Shown here in pieces: positions 1 to 9,298 of a stretch of 25,342 bases of DNA. The notes under the pieces were generated by a model. That model ran no database searches and was not told where the DNA came from. It saw nothing but the letters and a program-made list of their open reading frames with translations. The DNA comes from a virus. The translations under genes were made by a program, and so were the position numbers. Location: the IMG/VR virus record IMGVR_UViG_3300021959_000352, positions 1 to 25,342 of that record, one strand, 5' to 3'. Position 1 is the stretch's first letter. Every line of letters starts with the position of its first letter.

Positions 1-124
1 ATCGTTCGAGTAATCGAATAAATTTAGGATATGATGCGCCAAAATATTCCGGTAGAACCTCTTTAATTGCAGGGTCTTTTAGGTTAATATTTCTACGATT
101 TTTGTCTGTGGATCCGTTATGCAT
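1..124 (-). CDS. N-terminal fragment of a gene cut by the left edge (probable virion structural protein)
   Basis: Forty-one codons are visible from an ATG at 124 on the minus strand, four bases after the stop of the gp15-like gene, so it is the next gene of the same operon. The peptide contains 'INLKDPAIKEVLPEYF' followed by 'YPKFIRLLE'. A 'LPEYF...YPKF..LLE' start is one I associate with virion structural proteins of marine T4-like phages, but this rests on memory of the pattern. In T4 gene 15 is followed by gene 16 (small terminase), and this N-terminus does not look like gp16. The rest of the protein lies outside the window, so no function is assigned. Confidence 0.65.
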   Translation of the reverse strand, partial: MHNGSTDKNRRNINLKDPAIKEVLPEYFGASYPKFIRLLER

Positions 125-128
125 AATT

Positions 129-2039
129 CTAGCTCGTTCCCCATTGAGGTTTCTCAGCGATTGTCCAGTTGACACTGGTACCAGTGTCAAAACCTGTAGG
201 TGGCGTTGAATTGCCAGGAGCAACACTAGCATTCAATACACTCCAATTGCTAATGTCTTGATCGAATACTGACTGGTTCCGGAACATAGAGGTCATATCA
301 GTAACACTACTCACATTCCAAGAACTAATGTCTTGGTTGAATATACCGCTGTCGGCGTTGTTGAACATATAATCCATGCGTAGAACATTGGCAGTTTTAT
401 TACCCCAATTTAATGCAACACCACCATTGTCGAATGCGTCAGTATTTTGGAGCATAGAACTCATATTAGTAACATTAATGACATTCCAAGAACTAATATC
501 TTGGTTGAATACGTCAGTACTTTCGAGCATAAAATCCATTTCAATAACATCACTCACATCCCAAGAACTAATATCAGGATCATTGAACGTTGGATTATTT
601 CTGAACATACTACCCATATCAGTAATAGGTGATCCTGCTGGCATTAAAATACCAACGTTTGCAACCCACTGATAAGTTGGGTGGTTATTTCTCCAAATGG
701 TGTTAGTAGGATCTGTTGTGGTATTGCTTAACGGATACAGGATATCAGGTGACGCAACGTTTATAGTGACTTCAGCAACCTCCGATGATTGTGCCGCTTC
801 GGTTGGTATGGCACGATATTCCCACGTGACGGATCCAGTGAACGTCGGGGACGGAGGTGTCCATCGAAATGTTCCAGCAAGAGAATCTATGATAGTAACA
901 GTACCCGCGTTCGGCTGCGTTTCCACAGCGTGTGTAATAGTTCCAGTGGTCTCAAAGGTATCGTTAGCAGAAACATTCATAACTAAAGACGTTCCATCAT
1001 TGGACCAGTTGAACACATCATCTACTGCATCACCATCTGCTGAAGAGACGGTTACTGTAATATCGAATTTTTCTGTAACGTTCTGTCCTACATCAGTTGC
1101 AATCTTGAATGTATCGGTCCCAAAGAAATCTGCATTGGGAGTGTATGACCATGCTCCAGTTGTTCCTACAATAGTGCTTACACCGAAGGACGCGCTGTCA
1201 CCAGACTCAATAGAGAAAGGAGAACCGATCACATCTCCCGCAGAATCATATATAGGATTCAGAGTGTTGGACAGTTTAAATGTTCCAGTACTTGCCGGAC
1301 CATCTTCTGTTGTAGTGCCGGTGATACCGGTGGGTTGATTAGCAAGACAATTAATAAATGTTAATAAATTATTGGTACCCATGTTATAGAAGTTAGTTGT
1401 AACATCAAGAATAGGACCAGTTGCAGTCGGCACACCTTTATATAAAGATATCTTCATCTCGAAATCAAGGGTGTAAATAATAGTTCGTCTATTTTCTAAT
1501 GCGCCTTCGTAGTCATCCGAATATGTCACGCCGTCTAGTTTGATCGGAACGTCTTCGAGGAAATCGAAATCGTCCAAGGGCTTGATTGTTACGTTGTACT
1601 GTGGAGTGAAGTAAGGGAGAATCTGTTCGACTACCTGCAAACAATCGTCTTGGCTCCTACCATACACATGTAATTGAAAACTGAGGTTATAGGGAACCGG
1701 ATTGTAGAGTTGTTGGGCAGTGGATGCTCCAGTACTTGAAGGTACTGTTCTTGAAGAAATTTTAGGTAATTGCCGTGCCGCATCATAGGTAAATGCCACA
1801 ATTTCAAAGGACATACGAGGAAGTTTAATAGCAATCTGTCTCTCTTGATTTTCCCCCATTTCCATTTGCGAAATGCGAGAAACAAAATCTCTCTTAGGAG
1901 CATAAGACAAAGGTACTTTTATTTGACTAATAGTTTCGCCGCTACTATTTTTTCTTACGACACTGATATTATTAAACAACGTGCCAAAGACGGCAGTTGC
2001 TTTTCTAATTCTTTGGTGATAAAACCATTCGCCTAACAT
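129..2039 (-). CDS. 15: gp15-like tail completion / proximal sheath stabiliser with Ig-like and BspA-type repeat C-terminal extension
   Basis: Residues 1-220 resemble T4 gp15, the protein that caps the tail tube and sheath and joins tail to head: an aromatic/basic start (FYHQRIRKAT), 'LFNNI', 'IKVPLSYAPKRDF', 'LPRMSFEI', 'YNPVPYNLSFQLHVYGRSQDD', 'QVVEQILPYFTPQYN' and 'RRTIIYTLDFE'. T4 gp15 has 272 residues; this has 636. Residues ~245-332 contain a VCBS/cadherin-like segment (WSYTPNADFFGTDTF, 297-311) and ~335-430 a second Ig-like segment (FRWTPPSPTFTG). Residues ~472-604 hold five ~25-residue repeats of the form MSxMFxxxxxFNQDISxWxVSxVT, the BspA-like/DUF285 surface repeat. The ATG at 2039 directly follows the gp14 stop. 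The gp15 call is strong; the extension's role (surface display or adhesion at the neck) is inference. Confidence 0.88.
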   Translation of the reverse strand: MLGEWFYHQRIRKATAVFGTLFNNISVVRKNSSGETISQIKVPLSYAPKRDFVSRISQMEMGENQERQIAIKLPRMSFEIVAFTYDAARQLPKISSRTVPSSTGASTAQQLYNPVPYNLSFQLHVYGRSQDDCLQVVEQILPYFTPQYNVTIKPLDDFDFLEDVPIKLDGVTYSDDYEGALENRRTIIYTLDFEMKISLYKGVPTATGPILDVTTNFYNMGTNNLLTFINCLANQPTGITGTTTEDGPASTGTFKLSNTLNPIYDSAGDVIGSPFSIESGDSASFGVSTIVGTTGAWSYTPNADFFGTDTFKIATDVGQNVTEKFDITVTVSSADGDAVDDVFNWSNDGTSLVMNVSANDTFETTGTITHAVETQPNAGTVTIIDSLAGTFRWTPPSPTFTGSVTWEYRAIPTEAAQSSEVAEVTINVASPDILYPLSNTTTDPTNTIWRNNHPTYQWVANVGILMPAGSPITDMGSMFRNNPTFNDPDISSWDVSDVIEMDFMLESTDVFNQDISSWNVINVTNMSSMLQNTDAFDNGGVALNWGNKTANVLRMDYMFNNADSGIFNQDISSWNVSSVTDMTSMFRNQSVFDQDISNWSVLNASVAPGNSTPPTGFDTGTSVNWTIAEKPQWGTS

Positions 2040-2957
2040 TTATGGATCTCCGAATGGATTAGTGTCAGAAAAATCTAAGAGACCGGCAGCAACCGTTTGA
2101 AATTCTAAGTTCTGAGATTCGTTTGTGGAATTCTCAATTTGTTCTGCCACGGCAATTGGTCTTGCCGTGGCTCCGGAAGATAATCCTACAATAGAATCTA
2201 CTGTATTAAACGAGTGGTACAGTCCGTCTGACGCACTGAAGTTTACAACACTCAATACTCGTGCAAGAGGATTCCCTGCATCATAGGCAGTAACATCTGC
2301 ACTCAGTGTATAACCAGATGTTACCTGAGTCACTTGCTCCCCTACTTCAAATATTGGTGTTCCTCCTAAAATTCCAACCGAAACATCATCGAATGTCAAG
2401 TTGTATGTATAACCAAACTTCTCTACGTTATCTATGGTGTCTACACCAGTATCGAAATCTTCTCCACTGTATTCAAACAGTTCACAACTGAGACGAAATA
2501 CTGGAAGATTCTTCAATTGATAAAACGGAGTTTCGTCGAAGACTTTGGTAATTTCAAAAATAGAACCAGATAGAGGAAGAGAAATTAAATCGCCTTCTCG
2601 GGGTCTGAAGAATTTTTTACCTTCCGCATCGGGATCGTTCTCATAGGGTGCAATAGATTGTAACCATCTTCGCCGTGCAACAACAAAGGTTGCTTGTGAA
2701 CGAATCTCAACACCGAACTTCGCAAACAAATCGCCCTCACCATCAAACCCTTCCAGGTTCTCAATATACATTTCAATTTTATAAGCATTGTCGAATCGTG
2801 CAGAAGATTCGTCTTTGAATATATCGTCAATATTAATTGAATCCCGAGGCATATAGTAAACATCTTGCCCATACATTTTTAGACTCTCAACAATTAAGTC
2901 TTCGTATAGAAGTTGCTCACTTCGTGCACCTTGCTTGAAATATAAATTAGTAGCCAT
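2040..2957 (-). CDS. 14: T4 gp14-like neck protein
   Basis: This 305-residue protein resembles the gp14 neck protein of T4-like phages (256 residues in T4), which with gp13 forms the head-completion/neck structure that joins a filled capsid to the tail. Recognisable features are the start 'ATNLYFKQGARSEQLLYEDL', 'VESLKMYGQDVYYMPR', 'FDNAYKIEMYIEN', 'GFDGEGDLFAKFGVEI' and 'RPREGDLISLPL' with 'LPVFRLSCELFEYSGEDFDTG'. The region after residue ~210 is less conserved and rich in small polar residues. It lies between gp13 (3-base gap) and gp15 (no gap), the T4 order. No strong Shine-Dalgarno sequence precedes its ATG, which suggests coupling to gp13 translation. Confidence 0.92.
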   Translation of the reverse strand: MATNLYFKQGARSEQLLYEDLIVESLKMYGQDVYYMPRDSINIDDIFKDESSARFDNAYKIEMYIENLEGFDGEGDLFAKFGVEIRSQATFVVARRRWLQSIAPYENDPDAEGKKFFRPREGDLISLPLSGSIFEITKVFDETPFYQLKNLPVFRLSCELFEYSGEDFDTGVDTIDNVEKFGYTYNLTFDDVSVGILGGTPIFEVGEQVTQVTSGYTLSADVTAYDAGNPLARVLSVVNFSASDGLYHSFNTVDSIVGLSSGATARPIAVAEQIENSTNESQNLEFQTVAAGLLDFSDTNPFGDP

Positions 2958-2960
2958 TTT

Positions 2961-3713
2961 TTAACCCACGAAAAAATCTGGCGGAAATTCATGTTCCAAA
3001 CGCATTTTCTCTTCTAGTTTTTCTAATTCGGCATTTGCCTCTTCCATCATTTGCCTACCATTAACTGTTACTCCGCCCGGAAGTTGCATCCCATCAAACT
3101 TAGACATGTTAGTTCCCCATGAATGTTTGATCTGTGCAGTTAAAAAATTCTTTACGAACATATCGTTATAAACAGATGGGAAAGTAACTGGATCAACTAC
3201 CGTATAGACTTCTGCAACAACATAATCATCGACATTAAGATCGCCATTACTCCACTCGCCATATATGTACAGTCGATCTTGTCTACGTGAAAAATTAACT
3301 TTGGGCGTACCACTTAAGACACTGTCAAGAAATTCAAGATACTGTTGCATCTGGTAGTAATAAGACATACCACCCGCAAAGTTCATGAAGTCTCCCATAG
3401 AATTTAACATCATTTGATATTTGATATCAAACATGTTGATTGTAGAAAAGGTTGGATTGATTGGTAAAACCGTTGACACATATAAGATATTAGAACTGAT
3501 GGGAATGTATCCATTGTCTTTATCTGCTTGTGTAACTTTATGTTTTAAGTACGTTCGATAGGTTGCATCAGAATGAAATTCCTGATATAATTGTAAAGTA
3601 TCGTCAACTTTATCTTCAATTTGATCTACATCTACGTTTATCTCGATGACAGGATCGCCTAGTCTTCGAAGACAGAAATCTATCAATGTTTGTCTTGAGT
3701 TGGGAGATGCCAT
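2961..3713 (-). CDS. 13: T4 gp13-like neck protein
   Basis: This 250-residue protein matches the gp13 neck protein family of T4-like phages (309 residues in T4), which seals the portal after DNA packaging and forms the tail-attachment site. Diagnostic stretches are 'SRQTLIDFCLRRLGDPVIEI', 'NVDVDQIEDKVDDTLQLYQEF', 'MFDIKYQMMLN', 'YYQMQQYLEFLDSVL', 'RLYIYGEW' and the C-terminal 'LPGGVTVNGRQMMEEA' followed by an acidic helix. The ATG at 3713 is preceded by AGAAGG about nine bases upstream, inside the end of the 64-codon gene, so initiation looks independent and efficient. It opens the gp13-gp14-gp15 block. Confidence 0.94.
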   Translation of the reverse strand: MASPNSRQTLIDFCLRRLGDPVIEINVDVDQIEDKVDDTLQLYQEFHSDATYRTYLKHKVTQADKDNGYIPISSNILYVSTVLPINPTFSTINMFDIKYQMMLNSMGDFMNFAGGMSYYYQMQQYLEFLDSVLSGTPKVNFSRRQDRLYIYGEWSNGDLNVDDYVVAEVYTVVDPVTFPSVYNDMFVKNFLTAQIKHSWGTNMSKFDGMQLPGGVTVNGRQMMEEANAELEKLEEKMRLEHEFPPDFFVG

Positions 3714-3718
3714 TGTTT

Positions 3719-3913
3719 TTAACCTTCTACCTTATCTTGAAGTAATTTATACATTGCTGCGAGTTCGGTTCTGTTCTTGGTTTTCATTTTAACAAAAGGA
3801 ACCTTACCTCTTTTTGATCCACGATTCTTTTTCTTCTCTAGCATCAGGGTCCTTTGCGCTTGTCCTCTACTAGTATTTCTTTTGCTTTTAGAAATGTGGT
3901 TCTCATTATGCAT
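3719..3913 (-). CDS. small highly basic protein, unknown function
   Basis: I do not recognise this 64-residue protein. It has 18 Lys/Arg and 5 Asp/Glu, concentrated in residues 9-48 (for example 'KKKNRGSKRGK'), followed by a short amphipathic helix-like end (ELAAMYKLLQDKVEG). There is no Cys, signal peptide or membrane segment. It sits tightly between a giant fibre gene (3-base gap) and gp13 (5-base gap), so it is very probably co-expressed with the neck genes. A nucleic-acid- or capsid-contacting accessory protein is possible but not shown. The ATG at 3913 lies directly after a TATAAATA sequence and has no clear Shine-Dalgarno site; the nearest G-run is about 12 bases upstream. Confidence 0.7.
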   Translation of the reverse strand: MHNENHISKSKRNTSRGQAQRTLMLEKKKNRGSKRGKVPFVKMKTKNRTELAAMYKLLQDKVEG

Positions 3914-3921
3914 TATTTATA
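3914..3921 (-). promoter_or_regulatory. T4-type late promoter-like TATAAATA before the neck genes
   Basis: The minus strand reads TATAAATA from 3921 to 3914, an exact match to the T4 late promoter -10 element recognised by gp55-RNA polymerase. It overlaps the stop codon of the 1793-residue gene and abuts the ATG of the 64-codon gene. A transcript from it would start inside or at that ATG, so it could serve gp13-gp15 but not normally the 64-codon gene. The T-A-A-A-T-A-A-T-G stop/start context could create it by chance. Confidence 0.35.
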
Positions 3922-6900
3922 CGTTCCCCCAGAGGACATCCCCTGCTGAATCGTAAATAACTAGATTCGTTCCTGCGGCATCTTGTAGTTGAACACCGGT
4001 TTGTAATTGCATTTTGTTAGCATCTAGTGACATTTTCAATCCACCAATATCAAATCCAAAAGTAGATTCGGTTTGGAAAGAATACGATTGAATAGTTCCG
4101 CCAATATCATACAACTGTGAATTATATGTTACTGTATCACCAGCACCGCCCGAAGCATCTAATGTATTGATAAAATGTTTATGAATAATTGTATCCGTAG
4201 AAAACATCTTCGTTTCAATAACAGATTTGTAACCCGCCGCGTCCCACGCTACAGTCTTATTATTATGAATCTGAATGGGTATTTGCGATGTCGAATTAAT
4301 CAGAACTTCGGAACCAACAGTATCATGGAAAACACTGAACTGTCCGTCTACTCTGACTGAATCCAGAGCAACCGACATCGTCTGAGTTTTAACACCAGAC
4401 GAATAATTATAAAAATTCATTGTGGCAGCAATATCACCCGCGCCTTGTGTTCCCTCAGCTATTACATTTATTTCTGCGCCTGGTATCGATGCAACAGTTC
4501 CATCATTTCCACCAAAGGCGATGGTGCCTAACCTATCACCGCTGGCGACAATAACAGGGTCAAGTAAATCAGTCCCCCTATTTTTAGACAAGAATAAATA
4601 TGGTCCAAGAGCATTAGCACCGTGACGATGAATCTGTAATGCACCGGTAGTCGCATCATCTCCTACAATACCAGTCTTCGATATTACAGGAGATATGTTA
4701 TTTACTTTGAATGTATCGACACCGACATTTGCTCTGAAAGCATAACTACCGTCAGTATTAATTATTGATAGATAATTATCACTAATCTCAATATCGTTGG
4801 TAGTCGTTGACCCAACATCTGTTACTGATTGCAGAGTAGGAGTAGGCGGCACCGTATATATGTCACTGAAAGCAGTCTTACTTACAACATCACCGTTGAT
4901 AGTAAGAATATCAGTGTTTGTAGTGACTTCTCCAAGGTTCGGTATTGTTAATCCATCACCATTAACACCAGCATCTATCGCAGTTGAGTCAAGTGTGGTG
5001 GTACCAGTAGCATCGAAATTTGGTACTTGAAATATTGTGTTAGCACTACCAATAACTTGTAAGATGTTATCAGAGGTATCATCCACAACCGCTAAGGTTA
5101 TATTTCCAGAAGTATTGCCTTGAAACACAATACCTTCGCCTGGATCAGCGATGCTAAGGACGTTAACACCTTCAATATTAAAATTATTGCCAGTAATACC
5201 ACCATTGGCTAGAGTCAATCCATTAATACCGCCGTTGGCAGTTAAACGTCCATCAATCGTGGTCGAGTCTAATGTTGTAAGACCATCTACGTTGAGATTT
5301 AAAGATACTTGCAAGTCACCATCAATTGTGGTCGAGTCAAGTGTGGTGAGACCAGTAGCATCAAGATTTGCAAAAAACGCATTACGGTTTTCATCAATCG
5401 TGAGTACATGGTTTGTTGCTACGGCATCAGTACCAGCGGTGAAACCGGATCCATCATATATGTAAAGTTCTTTGACACCGATTTCTTTATCAGTTGTTGG
5501 GCCATTAGTAACAACGGTATTTAAGTTGATTGCTGCCTGTAGATCACTTAACTTTCTGTATGCGACCGTACCGTTGGTATTGGCAACCAGAACAGAATCT
5601 CCACTTGTTTCGGGAAGATTTCTAAGTTTAAGTCCACCACTCAAATCGATTCCAACAGTACTAGAATCCCAACTACTATTATTAAGAGCTGCCCCTCTAC
5701 TAGTAACCGACTGTAAGGTTTCCTGAGAGACCGTTTGTACAATTGTTCCTATATCTCCTCGTGAAACACTATCATTGTCCTGATTGATGATAAGCATTTG
5801 GAAGAAATCTGCGTCACCGGGTACCAGAACATTAGGTGATCCTGCAACTGGAGTTCCATGCTTAGGAAGAATTAATCCCCCAAAGGTTGCGGAAAGTTTC
5901 GTTGAGTCATTTTGAGCAAGAACTTCGGTTAAACCAGGATCTAAGAATGCCGCATCAGATAATGCCCGAACACCCACGGAATCTGTTGAAGATTTGTACA
6001 TCATTCCGACAGTAATTCCTGACATTGCCCGAGCACTGTCAATCATTAACCCGTTAACTTTGATGTTGGCTAAAGAGGTATTAACAGCATTACCTTTCTC
6101 AGTAATACTCTTAAAAGTTTCTCCATCCGAATCAAGATATGCCAAACTCCCAAGGTCTCTATAACCCACAGAGTCAGTACCGTTGTCGTAATGAAGTGCA
6201 AGTTGAGTATTGTTGGCAGACGCATCGAAATCTTTGGCAGTCGATATCATCAAATCATTTATTGTCACTCTCTTATCGGTGCTCGCACCTCGGTTCGTAA
6301 CAAACTGTAGATTGAAATTGGCAAGGGGTTCGTATGCCGTAGACTGAATAGATGACACCCCAACGGAATCTTGATCACCTATTAGAGTGATAATTCTTGT
6401 TCCACCCTGATCAGGTTTTAGACCGGTTGAATCAATCTGAAGTCCTGCTTGAATGTACGGCACTTCATTACCGGAGAATCTTCCTTTGCCAAGGACAAAA
6501 TTCCATGTTACGTTATCAATATTAGTAAACGCACCCGAAGACAATTCTCGATAACCAACCGAATCGTTTGCGCCCAGCATTAATGCAGTAGCCTCAGTGG
6601 AAAGTTCGACTGCACCGAGCAGACTCAATCCACCATCACCGTTAAAGTTACCATCTAATAATGTGGCACCCGAAACTATAAGGTCTGAATCTATAGTAAG
6701 GTTTTTATTGCTGACCCAAGATCCTGCGCCGTCATAGGTAAATTTCGCATAAGGATTGACAGAATCCGTAACATACAATCCTGCACCGGCAGTGGACACT
6801 TCATCTGGAGCATTGTCTGCAATGACAATCGTTTTATCATCAATCGTCAATTGTGTCGTATTAATTATAGTTCGTGTACCATTCACCGTTAAGTTGCCGG

Positions 6901-9298
6901 TAATTGTCAGATTACCACCTACTAATGCGGAGTCGGTAAGAATTAATCCTCCTGCGCGTAAGAGAGCATTACCTACAGAAGAAGCATCATCACTGTCATC
7001 TGATATGAAATCATATATTCCTGGATAACCTTGGAATGCGGGATCAGTGAAACGTATGAAGTTGCGATCTCCGTCATTAGTTGGGTTTGCCGCATGATTA
7101 TCATTGAAGAAGACTTTATCCTGAACATAAAAATCTCTTGCAGAATCAATAACTCTTACAAATTCAGCGAGAGAATCGTTATCATTAAAACCAGTACCGT
7201 CATAAACCCAGAATGATGCCGCACCTACGTTATTAGATGTTGCCTGACCCTGTGAGGTTGCAGTGTGTAAGGTCTCTCCAGAAAATGCTTCTTGAGAAAT
7301 GTCTTGATATGCAACTTGGTCATCTGCCGTGTTCTTTACCAAAACCCGAAGCGAAGTGCTTGCCGGTATATTGGGAAGATAAAAGTTACCGTCTGCAAAA
7401 ACTGAGTCAGTGAAATTTACCTGACCAAGAATCGGATCCGCAAACCGTACACTGTCAGTGAAACTCGATGGACCAGTGGTAACAATACCACCCGTTGTAA
7501 TTTGATCTGTTGTGGTAGGATCTATTGCAGTAACATCGTCGAGACCAGGATCGGTAAATGCGCTCGTTGACAATTCCCGAGATAGAAATACTCCGTTTGT
7601 ATCAATCATAACCGAAGTTGCTTCGGTCGTCGTAACACCTAAAGTTTCTACCTTGATATCGCCCATCAAGTTCAATCGAGACGCGTCACCTGCCCCTCCA
7701 TTGGGGTCCATCTGGAAGATGGCACTATCATTGTTATTTCTTATTTCAAACGTATTGTTGTTTGCCGCATCAAAGATGATGCTCTGATCAGAGTAATTGA
7801 ATCTCCAAGTATCGTTTGCCGCACGTGTAATTGTATTGGTCGAGGCGGAGCCATTAAATCCTAATGCAATATCATTTGCGATGGATTTCGTACCAGTAAT
7901 GGTTTGGGTAGTTGCCACATCAACCATTTCATTGGTACCAACAACATTGGACCCATTGATAGTGAGTGCAGTGAACTCACCTGCTTGTGCAGAAAGTCCT
8001 GTTAAAGTAAGATCAGGAACAGTTACCTTTGTTGTACTTGAGATATCTCCTTTGGAGATCAACCCATGCATAGTAATTTGACTATCGGTTGAGTCTCCAA
8101 AGGCAAGATAAGTTGCTTCCCTTCTACGTACTACCGCACTATCTACTCCGGTGGTTTCACCGATTAAAACTTGTCGAGAAATCGTTCCAGTGTTAACTGT
8201 TGTGTTACGTAAACGTAGTTCTCCACTGAAGATTGCTTCATTGGTGGTTTCCCCGAAGTCTAATCCGGGTGCTTGTCTTGCCGTAACCGATAGTAATGTT
8301 TCGAAATTAGCATCAAGGTTTTCGACATCGATATCGACAATAGCATACTCGCTATCATCTGTGTAAACAACTAATGGAATGGTGCCAGATGCGGGTAAAG
8401 TGAAGGTCGAAGGATCCTGCACATATAGTTTGTTGGCGGTAAAATTATTATTGACCCGAATCGCGGAAGATGTGCTATCAGCTACTGCAAGGTCACGTAA
8501 AGTTCGGGTACCTATAGAATCATCTATGCCAGTAAAAACCAATGCAGTTCTTGCATCAACACTTGCCCGTGATGTTGGAGCATCACTCATCTTGAAGAAT
8601 GCTGCCTTCAGACCATCTGTAGTAACTGCGTTATCGCCACCATCAACAGCAATGGATCGATCTGTGACGTTCTGTAAAGTAGGTGCGACAAATGCAAATA
8701 GTGCTTCTCGTTGACCAACACTATCGTTATCACCAATGGTTAATATAGTATTGTCTAGTAGTGGAGGAGCATTGTAAAATAATGTTGACCCACTGCTAAT
8801 TGTTAAATCATTTGAGAATAAAGATGTTCCCGAAACATTTAATGCATCTGATGCAGTAATGACAAGTCCAGATCCAGTTGACGGATCAAGACTATTAGTA
8901 ATTATTATTCCTCGATCAGTAGTATTTCCAGTAGTTGTTACCGTCTGTAAAGTTGGAGGTGTGAATGCCGCCGCAGTTAACTTTCGATACCCTACACTAT
9001 CAGCGAAATCGTGGGAATTAGGGTCATTGTTTAATATGAGTGCATAGGTACCGTCAACTACAACATTATCGTAGTTAGGAAGTTTTGCATTGGTGAATGA
9101 AAGTCCACCTAATTCTGGTTCACGTACAAATTTACGAGTCCCATCAGCGTTAGACATGAACAAACTATTATTCGAATCAGGATTCCCTGGATTCGGTTCC
9201 GCTTGCTCAAGGGATAGGTATTGATAACGATCAGCGTCTAACTCTGATGCTAGTATACGTTTTACTTTACCCGATAACGATATGAGTCTCTTAGCCAT
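3917..9298 (-). CDS. giant fibre-like virion protein (1793 aa), repeat-rich
   Basis: A 1793-residue, Thr/Ser/Asp/Asn/Gly-rich, Cys-poor protein of fibre-like composition. About a dozen degenerate copies of a '(D)SVGYRxLxxxAF' motif occur along its length, often followed by 'LQxVTxxGxxT' (LQTVTTTGNTTDRG near the N-terminus), a pattern of phage tail and whisker fibre shafts. Residues ~800-870 carry 'LTVNGTRTIINTTQLTIDD' then 'IVIADNA...GAGLYV', a module also present in the 323-residue protein. Residues ~1330-1365 carry tandem 'VDGLTTLDSTTIDG'. The ATG at 9298 overlaps the end of the 130-codon gene by 8 bases. It lies just upstream of neck genes, where T4 has wac and short-fibre genes, so a collar or neck/baseplate fibre is the best inference. 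No adhesin tip or chaperone domain is recognised. Confidence 0.8.
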   Translation of the reverse strand: MAKRLISLSGKVKRILASELDADRYQYLSLEQAEPNPGNPDSNNSLFMSNADGTRKFVREPELGGLSFTNAKLPNYDNVVVDGTYALILNNDPNSHDFADSVGYRKLTAAAFTPPTLQTVTTTGNTTDRGIIITNSLDPSTGSGLVITASDALNVSGTSLFSNDLTISSGSTLFYNAPPLLDNTILTIGDNDSVGQREALFAFVAPTLQNVTDRSIAVDGGDNAVTTDGLKAAFFKMSDAPTSRASVDARTALVFTGIDDSIGTRTLRDLAVADSTSSAIRVNNNFTANKLYVQDPSTFTLPASGTIPLVVYTDDSEYAIVDIDVENLDANFETLLSVTARQAPGLDFGETTNEAIFSGELRLRNTTVNTGTISRQVLIGETTGVDSAVVRRREATYLAFGDSTDSQITMHGLISKGDISSTTKVTVPDLTLTGLSAQAGEFTALTINGSNVVGTNEMVDVATTQTITGTKSIANDIALGFNGSASTNTITRAANDTWRFNYSDQSIIFDAANNNTFEIRNNNDSAIFQMDPNGGAGDASRLNLMGDIKVETLGVTTTEATSVMIDTNGVFLSRELSTSAFTDPGLDDVTAIDPTTTDQITTGGIVTTGPSSFTDSVRFADPILGQVNFTDSVFADGNFYLPNIPASTSLRVLVKNTADDQVAYQDISQEAFSGETLHTATSQGQATSNNVGAASFWVYDGTGFNDNDSLAEFVRVIDSARDFYVQDKVFFNDNHAANPTNDGDRNFIRFTDPAFQGYPGIYDFISDDSDDASSVGNALLRAGGLILTDSALVGGNLTITGNLTVNGTRTIINTTQLTIDDKTIVIADNAPDEVSTAGAGLYVTDSVNPYAKFTYDGAGSWVSNKNLTIDSDLIVSGATLLDGNFNGDGGLSLLGAVELSTEATALMLGANDSVGYRELSSGAFTNIDNVTWNFVLGKGRFSGNEVPYIQAGLQIDSTGLKPDQGGTRIITLIGDQDSVGVSSIQSTAYEPLANFNLQFVTNRGASTDKRVTINDLMISTAKDFDASANNTQLALHYDNGTDSVGYRDLGSLAYLDSDGETFKSITEKGNAVNTSLANIKVNGLMIDSARAMSGITVGMMYKSSTDSVGVRALSDAAFLDPGLTEVLAQNDSTKLSATFGGLILPKHGTPVAGSPNVLVPGDADFFQMLIINQDNDSVSRGDIGTIVQTVSQETLQSVTSRGAALNNSSWDSSTVGIDLSGGLKLRNLPETSGDSVLVANTNGTVAYRKLSDLQAAINLNTVVTNGPTTDKEIGVKELYIYDGSGFTAGTDAVATNHVLTIDENRNAFFANLDATGLTTLDSTTIDGDLQVSLNLNVDGLTTLDSTTIDGRLTANGGINGLTLANGGITGNNFNIEGVNVLSIADPGEGIVFQGNTSGNITLAVVDDTSDNILQVIGSANTIFQVPNFDATGTTTLDSTAIDAGVNGDGLTIPNLGEVTTNTDILTINGDVVSKTAFSDIYTVPPTPTLQSVTDVGSTTTNDIEISDNYLSIINTDGSYAFRANVGVDTFKVNNISPVISKTGIVGDDATTGALQIHRHGANALGPYLFLSKNRGTDLLDPVIVASGDRLGTIAFGGNDGTVASIPGAEINVIAEGTQGAGDIAATMNFYNYSSGVKTQTMSVALDSVRVDGQFSVFHDTVGSEVLINSTSQIPIQIHNNKTVAWDAAGYKSVIETKMFSTDTIIHKHFINTLDASGGAGDTVTYNSQLYDIGGTIQSYSFQTESTFGFDIGGLKMSLDANKMQLQTGVQLQDAAGTNLVIYDSAGDVLWGNV

